Origin: Pseudomonadota bacterium
GTDB taxonomy: Bacteria > Myxococcota_A > UBA796 > GCA-2862545
Reading direction: 5' to 3'
Length of the DNA: 34,070 nucleotides
NCBI GenBank assembly: GCA_947490265.1
Contig: CANLGQ010000009.1
Span: forward strand, 1 to 34,070
The notes beneath the pieces are model-generated. The model was not told the origin of the DNA and did not search any database. It saw nothing but the letters and a program-made list of their open reading frames with translations. Shown one piece after another: positions 19,594 through 27,109 of this stretch (positions within the stretch are counted from its first letter, which is position 1; each line of letters starts with the position of its first letter). The position numbers were made by a program, and so were the translations under genes.

Positions 19594-21126
19594 ATGTCCC
19601 GGATGCCCAGTCGGTTCCTGCGCGAAGGCCGCCAACTCCCCGGCGAGCTCGAGGAGGCGCGACAGTCGATCGAGGCGCTCGCCCGAAGCTATGGCCTCGA
19701 TTTCTTCGACACGATCTTCGAGATGTGCACCTACGACGAGATCAACATGGTGGCCGCTTACGGTGGCTTTCCCACCCGGTATCCGCACTGGCGGTTCGGG
19801 ATGGAATTCCTCGAGATGCAGAAGTCCTATGAGTACGGCCTTTCGAAGATCTACGAGATGGTGATCAACACCGACCCCTCCTACGCCTACTTGATGGACT
19901 GCAACCTCGTCGTCGACCAGAAGCTCGTGATGGCCCACGTTTTCGGGCATGTCGATTTCTTCAAGAATAACGCCTGGTTTGCGCACACCAACCGCAAGAT
20001 GCTCGACGAGATGGCGAACCACGCGACGAAGGTTCGCAACGCGATGGAGAAGCACGGGACGGGCGAGGTCGAGGCCTTTATCGACCAGTGCCTCTCGATC
20101 GACAACCTGATCGACCCCCACGGGCCCCACATCGTCCGCCGCCGACCCATCGACGAGGACGCTTTGGACAGCGAAGCCCCCCGTGCCGACATCCCCAAGA
20201 TGCCGGCCCGCGACTACATGGACAAGCACATCAATCCACCGGACTACCTCGAGGACCAGCGCAAGCGCCGAGACGACGAGATACGGCGGATGAAGGGGTT
20301 TCCCGAGGAGCCGGTGCGCGACGTGATGGCGTTCGTGCTGGAGCACGCACCGCTGCCGCGCTGGAAGCAGGAAATCCTGCGGATGATCCACGACGAGGCC
20401 GAGTACTTCGCGCCCCAAGCCCAGACGAAGGTGATGAACGAGGGGTGGGCCTCGTACTGGCACACCCTGCTCATGACCCGCCATATCCTCGCTCCCAGCG
20501 AGGTGATCGACTACGCCGACCATCACAGCGGCACCACCGCCATGCGCCCGGGTCAGTTCAACCCGTACAAGATCGGGCTGGAGCTGTGGCGCCACATCGA
20601 GGAGCGCTGGAACAAGGGCCGCTTCGGGAAGGAGTGGTTGGACTGTGACGACCCCGTGCTGCGCCGGAACTGGGACACCGGCGCCGGCCTCGGCCGGGAA
20701 AAGATCTTCGAGATCCGGCGCACCCACAACGACATCACGTTCCTCGACACGTTCCTCACCGAGGACTTCTGCCGAGAGATGGGGTTCTTCACTACGAAAT
20801 TCGACCCGAAGTCGCGGGAGTGGTTGCTCGACAGCCGGGAGTTCCACGAGGTGAAACAAGGCCTCCTGAACCAGTTGGCCAGTCGAGGAAGTCCCCGGAT
20901 CTACGTCGTCGACGCGAACCACGAGAACCGAGGCGAGCTGCGCCTGTGGCACGATTACGACGCGCTCGATCTGCAGCTCGAGTGGGCCACCGTGACGCTC
21001 GGGAACCTCGTCTCCCTGTGGGGTGGGCGACCCGTGCACGTCGACACCCGCGTCGAGGGAAAGCCGGTGCGACTGACCCACGACGGCTCGGAGATGAAAC
21101 GACAGACCCGAAAGGAGGAAGAATGA
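19594..21126 (+). CDS. spoVR: SpoVR family protein (YcgB)
   Basis: YGLDFFDTIFEMCTYDEINMVAAYGGFPTRYPHWRFGMEF..., VMNEGWASYWHTLLM, NPYKIGLELWRHIEERW; operon context. Confidence 0.95.
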   Translation: MSRMPSRFLREGRQLPGELEEARQSIEALARSYGLDFFDTIFEMCTYDEINMVAAYGGFPTRYPHWRFGMEFLEMQKSYEYGLSKIYEMVINTDPSYAYLMDCNLVVDQKLVMAHVFGHVDFFKNNAWFAHTNRKMLDEMANHATKVRNAMEKHGTGEVEAFIDQCLSIDNLIDPHGPHIVRRRPIDEDALDSEAPRADIPKMPARDYMDKHINPPDYLEDQRKRRDDEIRRMKGFPEEPVRDVMAFVLEHAPLPRWKQEILRMIHDEAEYFAPQAQTKVMNEGWASYWHTLLMTRHILAPSEVIDYADHHSGTTAMRPGQFNPYKIGLELWRHIEERWNKGRFGKEWLDCDDPVLRRNWDTGAGLGREKIFEIRRTHNDITFLDTFLTEDFCREMGFFTTKFDPKSREWLLDSREFHEVKQGLLNQLASRGSPRIYVVDANHENRGELRLWHDYDALDLQLEWATVTLGNLVSLWGGRPVHVDTRVEGKPVRLTHDGSEMKRQTRKEEE

Positions 21127-21542
21127 AGCCTCTTTCCGAGGCGCTCGACGCGCTGGGCGGGCAGCCGGGGACGGCCCGCGCCGAGGGGACGGCGGGATCG
21201 ATCGAGGTCGACGTCGCCGACGTCGACCGGCTGGGCGTGCGGGTGTCCCGGGTGAAGGTCGCTCGGTCCCCGGTCGACGTGGAAGCGGAAGCTCACGCGC
21301 TGCCCCAGCGCCTGCGCGCACTGCCCCACGCGATCGCCCCGGTGGAGGTGGCGCCCACACTCGGAGGGGCGCGACTCCGCAGCATCCCCGCGCACGCGAA
21401 GGACGGTTGGTTCGAGGTGGCGATCGAGCCCGGTGAATCGGTCGTCACCCGCACGGTCCGGCGCGGCGCGGAGCGAGTATCGGGGGACTGGACGATGACC
21501 CGCGAGCAGCTCGAGCAGCTCGTCGAAGAACTCGGAGGGTAG
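21123..21542 (+). CDS. Hypothetical protein translationally coupled to SpoVR (139 aa)
   Basis: ATG at 21123 overlaps the SpoVR stop (ATGA), with AAAGGAGGAAG just upstream. MKPLSEALDALGGQPGTARAEGTAGSIEVDVADVDRLGVRVSRVKV...TMTREQLEQLVEELGG. Confidence 0.75.
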   Translation: MKPLSEALDALGGQPGTARAEGTAGSIEVDVADVDRLGVRVSRVKVARSPVDVEAEAHALPQRLRALPHAIAPVEVAPTLGGARLRSIPAHAKDGWFEVAIEPGESVVTRTVRRGAERVSGDWTMTREQLEQLVEELGG

Positions 21543-21592
21543 CCTCACCCCCGCGCAGATCCGGTCGACTCGCGGCTACACTGCCCGGGGAG

Positions 21593-23056
21593 GTGGACGT
21601 GTGGTTGGCCCTGTCCGTGAGCTTGGCCGCAGCCCGCATGCCTTGTGGGACGGAGGAGGCGCTCCGCCATGCGCCGCCACCGGCCCGCGCGCCGCGCGCC
21701 GCTGCGCCCCCGTCCGAACCCGCCCACCGCGACCCCTACGGCGTAGAAAACGTGAGAACCAGCGCTAATTTCGCCGTGCGATGGGGGCCCGACTACATCC
21801 CCGAGGAGCAGGTCACCCAGCTGTTGAACGCGATGGAGATCGCCTGGAGCGTCCAGGTCACGAACATGGGCCACCCGCGCCCGCTCGGGACCGACCAGTG
21901 GTACTTCAACGTGTACATCGGCAATACGGGGGGCGGTGCGCCCAGTATCGGCGACTTCGGCGGGTTTCAGACGTTCGACTCCGACGGCTACCCGATGATC
22001 GTGATGAACCCGCTCACCCTGGACGACGAAGACGGGGCGGAGGCCACCGCGATCCACGAGTTCTATCACGCCATTCAGAGCTCTCTCGGCCGCTACCCGT
22101 ATGCCGGCCTCGGCGCCTGGTACTGGGAGGCCACCGCCGAGTGGGCCGCCGCTTCGACCCGTCCCACCAACCCCGCCGTCGGCTCGAGCGCCTACGGGTA
22201 TGCGTTGCTCCCGGATCTGCCGGTCAACTTCTTCGACTACCCCGACTCGAACGCGCTCCAGGAGAGCCATCAGTACGGGGCCTTCCTCTTTCCGTGGTAC
22301 CTCTCTGGCCTCTTCGGCCCGGAGCTGATCCGCGACACCTGGGTGATTCCCGGGTCCTCCGACGACCCGCTCGAGGTCCTCCGGGAGCAGCTCGCGCTGC
22401 GGGGCGAGGACTTCGACGCGGTGTGGCTCGACCACATCGCCACCCTGGCCGCGTGGGACTTCCCCATGGCCGACCTGTGGCATGACGAGGTCACCTACCT
22501 GGCGAACTATGTGGGAAGTCGGCAATACGCCGGCGTCTTCTCCACGGATGGGCGGCACGAGCCCCTGCGACGCGAGGGCTGGGGCGAGGCCCCGGGACGC
22601 TACGGCTTCAACGTATTCGTGCTGCAAGACCCGCGGTTCGGCGACGTGGACATCGAGGTCACCGGCGACGCCCTGGGCGACGCCGGGAGTCCGGCCACGT
22701 TCGTGGCTCGGGTCGTCCACATCGACGGCTACGACGCCCGGTACACCCCGCTGGTGTTCGACGGCGCGACGGCCCGCGCGACGGTGCCGGTCGACGGCGC
22801 CGACCAGGTGCTGCTGGTGGTGGGGGCCCTCACCCCGGCAACCACCCACTGGGACAGCGAGACCTTCGCGTTCACGATGACGATGTCGATCGGGGAGCCG
22901 CCGGATCCCGGATCGGGTGGGTTGTCCATCGAAACCCCGAAACCGACCGAACCAGTGCCCTCGGTCTGTGCCACCGGTGCTGAGACGTGGAGCCCGCTGA
23001 CCTTGGCCGTCCTCCTGGCCCTCCGACGACGATCACGCGCCCCGAACCGCGTTTGA
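21593..23056 (+). CDS. Secreted HExxH metallopeptidase-like protein with MYXO-CTERM-like tail
   Basis: N-terminal hydrophobic segment; TAIHEFYHAIQSS, then GAWYWEATAEWAA; C-terminus SVCATGAETWSPLTLAVLLALRRRSRAPNRV (Cys - hydrophobic - Arg cluster). Start GTG 21593 or 21599. Confidence 0.75.
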   Translation: MDVWLALSVSLAAARMPCGTEEALRHAPPPARAPRAAAPPSEPAHRDPYGVENVRTSANFAVRWGPDYIPEEQVTQLLNAMEIAWSVQVTNMGHPRPLGTDQWYFNVYIGNTGGGAPSIGDFGGFQTFDSDGYPMIVMNPLTLDDEDGAEATAIHEFYHAIQSSLGRYPYAGLGAWYWEATAEWAAASTRPTNPAVGSSAYGYALLPDLPVNFFDYPDSNALQESHQYGAFLFPWYLSGLFGPELIRDTWVIPGSSDDPLEVLREQLALRGEDFDAVWLDHIATLAAWDFPMADLWHDEVTYLANYVGSRQYAGVFSTDGRHEPLRREGWGEAPGRYGFNVFVLQDPRFGDVDIEVTGDALGDAGSPATFVARVVHIDGYDARYTPLVFDGATARATVPVDGADQVLLVVGALTPATTHWDSETFAFTMTMSIGEPPDPGSGGLSIETPKPTEPVPSVCATGAETWSPLTLAVLLALRRRSRAPNRV

Positions 23057-23057
23057 G

Positions 23058-26000
23058 TCAGGGCGTTCGGCCGCCGATGGACGCCCAGGTCTCGTCGGCC
23101 AGGGCCGTGAGCTCCGCGGAGAATCGCCCCGAGAAGCGATCCTCGGTCCGTCGGGCGAGCTCAGCCGCCTCGACCCGATTCCCCCCCCGAGCCAGCGTGC
23201 TCGCCAGCCGAAGGGCGAACTGGATCTCGAGGTTCGATCCCGTCCCGCGCAGCGCCTCAGCCGCCTCGTGGGCGCACGTGCGCGCATCGTCCGAATCTCC
23301 CCGAGCCAGCGCAACGTCGTGAAGGGCCCATAGCAACTCGGCCTCGACCGCTCGCCAGCCACCGCCCCGCGCGGCCACCAGCCCAGATCGAAGCCAGGGT
23401 TCGGCCTGCTCGTGCTGCCCGAGCCTGGCGAGGCCGCGTCCGAGCACCCCGTGGCAACGACCGACCCACAATGGTTCGCGCACCGCAAAGATCCGGCACG
23501 CTTCCAGGGCGAGTTCGGTCGCATCCTCACCGGCCTCGAAACGCGTCGTTGCGAGACCCATGCGCACGAGGCCAGCCAACCGGGAACCCAGATCCGTCTG
23601 GAGCGACTCCGCGCGCTCCCAGGCGGCGCGGGAGCCCGGGAGGTCACCGCGCAGACCCAGGGACGTTCCAAGCGCGCAAAGCACCCGCGACTCGAGGTCT
23701 TCGCTCGCTCCCTCGACTCGGCGCGCCGCCGCGAACAAGCGCGGGAGCGGATCCTCGCCGGTGTGCACCGCGAGTTGGCTCGCCACGATCGCGTACTCGG
23801 CGTGCCGAAGGTCGTGTAGGGGGATCGCAGCGGCGGCGGCAGCGGCTGTCCACAGGTCGAGAAGCCCCTGGCACTCGCCGACGTTGCCGACGTTCACCGC
23901 CTCCGCGGCAGCCGCCTGAAGACCGGGCAGCGCATCGGCGGGACGCCCCGCACCCACCAGGTGGCGACCCCGTCGACCGTCGCTCCCCGGACCGGTGGAC
24001 ACTTCAGCGCACGCCTCGTGCCACCAATGGGCACGGCCCGCGCTGACCGCCGCCGCGCACAGCGCCTCGCGAAACGGTGCGCTCCCCAATTCGGGGGGCA
24101 GCGCCTCGACCGGAGGAACGACCCCCGCGGCCAAACACGCCGCGCGCCAGGTGGCCTCGGACGCCCCGGCTCCGAGGGTGGCGGCGATCTCCCATGCCGC
24201 GCGCCGCTCGGTGCCCAGTGGGGCGAGAACCTCGATGCGAGCCAGCTCGATCGCGCGAACATCCTCCGGGAGCGAGACCGCGAACTCGGGCCGCAGTGCA
24301 AAGCCCTCGTCGGTCACCACCAGCTGATCCCGATCGGCGAGCCACCGAAGCAACCTCACCGCAAAACCCGGGTTTCCGTCCGCTCGGCGGGCGAGCCCGA
24401 CTCGCGTCATGCGCTCGAGGGGAAGGAGTCGATCGAGGATCGATTGGACCTCCAGGTCCGACAGGGGGCCCAACGCTAGGCCGGCCTCGAGGTGTAGGGC
24501 AGGGGGTCGGACCGCGGCGGCGAGCACCAGCGCACCCGCCTGGATCCACCCGGTCACGACCGGAAGGTCGGCCGGCTCCAGGTCATCGGCGAGTACCACC
24601 CGAGGCCGACGCCCGCTGCCTGGCGGGATCGCGCCAAGGCGCACGACCTCGGCCGCGCCGCTCGCCAGGCACAGCTCCCCAAAGGCCCGGAGAAAGTGAC
24701 TTCGACCCACCCCGGGGGGCCCCGTCGCGAGCACGCAGGCGCCGGGCCCACCCGAGGCGATCCGGGCGAGGGCCTGCCACGCGAGGTCGACCGCCTCGTC
24801 GCGGCCGACCAGGGGTGACACCCGCGCCGCCAGCAGCCCCTCCCCGAGGCCGCTCAGGAACGGCGTGGGGGGAGAGACCCCAATCGACCGCCAACCCGGC
24901 GGAAACGGGGCCGGCGGTGGCCGCGGGCGGGACGCGGGCGGCGGCAGGGGGCTCAGGTCGCCCACCGGGGTGATGCGCGTGGAGCCGAACGCATCGGGGA
25001 GTGCGACCGCGGCGGGCGCAAGCGAGCGGCTGGGGCCCGGCGGCGACCGCGCCGGCCCGAGGGCGGACAGCGCTGCGAGCGCGTCCGCGGCTGTTTCGAA
25101 CCGGTCGATGGGTGCTTTCTCCAGCAACACCCGAAGCCAGGCCTCGAGCCCCTCCGGCACCTCCATGGCGGGAACCAACGGCGGGATCGGCGCGCCACAT
25201 TGGGCGAGGAGGAGCTCCACCGGGTCGGATCCCCGAAACACGGTTTCGCCTGTGACCAGGCGCCACACCAACCCGCCCAGTGCGTACAGGTCCGTCCACG
25301 GGCCGATTTCGTCCGTCCTTCCCCGCGCCTGCTCCGGAGCGAGGTAGGCCGGGGTCCCAAACGCGCAGCCGCTCCGGCGCGACATCATGCCGACCAGTCC
25401 AAAGTCGGACAGCCGAGCCGAACTTGGGTTTCCCGTAGCGTCGAGGAGCACGTTGTCGAGCTTGACGTCGAGGTGGAGCACGCCCCGGGCGTGGGCGTGG
25501 GCAAGGGCCCCGAGCATCGCCTCCGAGATCTGGCGAACCTCCCGCCACCCCCACCGATCGGCGTGCCGGGCCGCCACGCCGCCCCCCATGTACTCCATCA
25601 CCAGGCAGGGGCTGCCCTCGGGCTGCCCCAGCATCGCCCCCGCGCCTGCGTCCAGCCGCAGGAACGCCAGCGTCTGCACCACGTGCGGGTGATCCAGGCT
25701 GGCTACCGCCGCGACCTCGTCCGAGAACAGAGCGTCGAGATCACCGTGATCTCCCCCCGCATCCAGGCGAAGCACCTTGAGCGCCACGTCTCGACCGGAG
25801 GCGCGGTGCACGCCCCGCCACACCTGACCCATTCCCCCTTCCCCGAGCAGATCCCCGACCGAGAACGGCCCCACCGGCACCCCGGCGCCTCGCCCTCGGA
25901 GCACCACGAGCTGCGGAAGCGCCACGTCCTGCGCGAGGCCTGCACGCCGCGCGAGCTGGAGCGCCAACGCGGCCCGATCCGGGTCGCCCTCGAGCCGGCG

Positions 26001-27050
26001 CACGCACAACTGCAGCGCCCGAATCGCGATGACGTCTGAGCGAACCCGATCGAGCGCCCGCTCGACCTCAGCGAGCGCGCGATCCAGGCCGGCCCGGTCT
26101 CCCCGCGTGGCCGCGATCGCGGCGACCACCGCGCGGAACGACAGGTCACCGAGGAGGGCCGGATCGGCCTGAGGAAGCGACTGTTCCGCGAGGTCTGGTT
26201 CGCCGATGCGGATCCAGGCTTCGGCGAGGAGCAGAGCACCTTCTCGCGCGGCGGCTCCGGGTGGAGGAGAGACATCGGCCAACAGCCCGATGGCCCGGCG
26301 CGGATCGTCGTCGATCAGCGCAAGTCGGGCCGAAAGGACCGTGGCCTCGGCGCCAAACAGCGGGCTGGACCCCAGCAGCGGCTTGGCCCGCCCGAGGAAG
26401 GTCGCAGCCTCGGCCGGATCGCGACTGGCCAGCACGAGGGCGAGGGTCATAAAAAGCGGCGCCAACGGTGTCTGGTTCGGGATGCCCTCCATCCGGCTGA
26501 TTGCCGACCGCAACTGCCGCTCGGCCTCCTCGCTCCGCCCGAGCCGCATCAAGCAGGTCCCCGCACCGTACTCGGCATTGGCCTCGCCATAGGCGTCGCC
26601 CAAAGCGCGGTACCGTCCCGCGGCCGCAGTGTAGCGCGCGGCAGCTTCTCCGAAGATCTCGCGGTGCTCCAGGGTAGACGCCAAGAACCGCTGACCGTGG
26701 GCCAAAACCCACGGATCTACGCCGATCTGAATCGCCCGCTCCAAGGGCGGCGCCCCGCCCATCGCGTCGCCCACCATCGCCCGGGCCGTGCCGAGCCCGA
26801 GCAACGCCAGAGTGAGCACGGTCGGATCGCCCCGGGCCGCATCGAGTTCGGCCACGAGGGGCTCGAAGCGCGCGGCGGCTGCGCGCGCGTCTTCGCCGAG
26901 CGCAGCCCACGCCTCCGTCAGCCGGACTTCCGCACGACCCGGTGTCACCGGGCCATCCAGCAGGGCGATTGCACCCCGGACGTCCCCTGCGCGGAACCGT
27001 TCGATGAGTTCGGCCTCGGGACCGCTCACGAGAAAGCCATGCTCTGCCAC
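23058..27050 (-). CDS. Multidomain TPR-like / protein kinase / AAA-type NTPase / TPR-like protein (paralogue A, about 1330 aa)
   Basis: GTG start at 27050 (VAEHGFLVSGPEAELIERF) chosen by alignment with paralogue B, trimming the track's 27500 start. Kinase: LGEGGMGQVWRG, VALKVLRL, VLHLDVKLDNVLLD, LSDFGLVGMM, GTPAYLAPEQARG. NTPase: PLVGRDEAVDLAW, ATGPPGVGRSHFLRAF, RPRVVLADDLEPA. Confidence 0.9.
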   Translation of the reverse strand: MAEHGFLVSGPEAELIERFRAGDVRGAIALLDGPVTPGRAEVRLTEAWAALGEDARAAAARFEPLVAELDAARGDPTVLTLALLGLGTARAMVGDAMGGAPPLERAIQIGVDPWVLAHGQRFLASTLEHREIFGEAAARYTAAAGRYRALGDAYGEANAEYGAGTCLMRLGRSEEAERQLRSAISRMEGIPNQTPLAPLFMTLALVLASRDPAEAATFLGRAKPLLGSSPLFGAEATVLSARLALIDDDPRRAIGLLADVSPPPGAAAREGALLLAEAWIRIGEPDLAEQSLPQADPALLGDLSFRAVVAAIAATRGDRAGLDRALAEVERALDRVRSDVIAIRALQLCVRRLEGDPDRAALALQLARRAGLAQDVALPQLVVLRGRGAGVPVGPFSVGDLLGEGGMGQVWRGVHRASGRDVALKVLRLDAGGDHGDLDALFSDEVAAVASLDHPHVVQTLAFLRLDAGAGAMLGQPEGSPCLVMEYMGGGVAARHADRWGWREVRQISEAMLGALAHAHARGVLHLDVKLDNVLLDATGNPSSARLSDFGLVGMMSRRSGCAFGTPAYLAPEQARGRTDEIGPWTDLYALGGLVWRLVTGETVFRGSDPVELLLAQCGAPIPPLVPAMEVPEGLEAWLRVLLEKAPIDRFETAADALAALSALGPARSPPGPSRSLAPAAVALPDAFGSTRITPVGDLSPLPPPASRPRPPPAPFPPGWRSIGVSPPTPFLSGLGEGLLAARVSPLVGRDEAVDLAWQALARIASGGPGACVLATGPPGVGRSHFLRAFGELCLASGAAEVVRLGAIPPGSGRRPRVVLADDLEPADLPVVTGWIQAGALVLAAAVRPPALHLEAGLALGPLSDLEVQSILDRLLPLERMTRVGLARRADGNPGFAVRLLRWLADRDQLVVTDEGFALRPEFAVSLPEDVRAIELARIEVLAPLGTERRAAWEIAATLGAGASEATWRAACLAAGVVPPVEALPPELGSAPFREALCAAAVSAGRAHWWHEACAEVSTGPGSDGRRGRHLVGAGRPADALPGLQAAAAEAVNVGNVGECQGLLDLWTAAAAAAAIPLHDLRHAEYAIVASQLAVHTGEDPLPRLFAAARRVEGASEDLESRVLCALGTSLGLRGDLPGSRAAWERAESLQTDLGSRLAGLVRMGLATTRFEAGEDATELALEACRIFAVREPLWVGRCHGVLGRGLARLGQHEQAEPWLRSGLVAARGGGWRAVEAELLWALHDVALARGDSDDARTCAHEAAEALRGTGSNLEIQFALRLASTLARGGNRVEAAELARRTEDRFSGRFSAELTALADETWASIGGRTP

Positions 27051-27109
27051 CCTGGTTGGGGGGACCCTACCGCGCCTGAGCGCGCCGGCCGGGGGCGAGC
27101 ACGGTGGCC

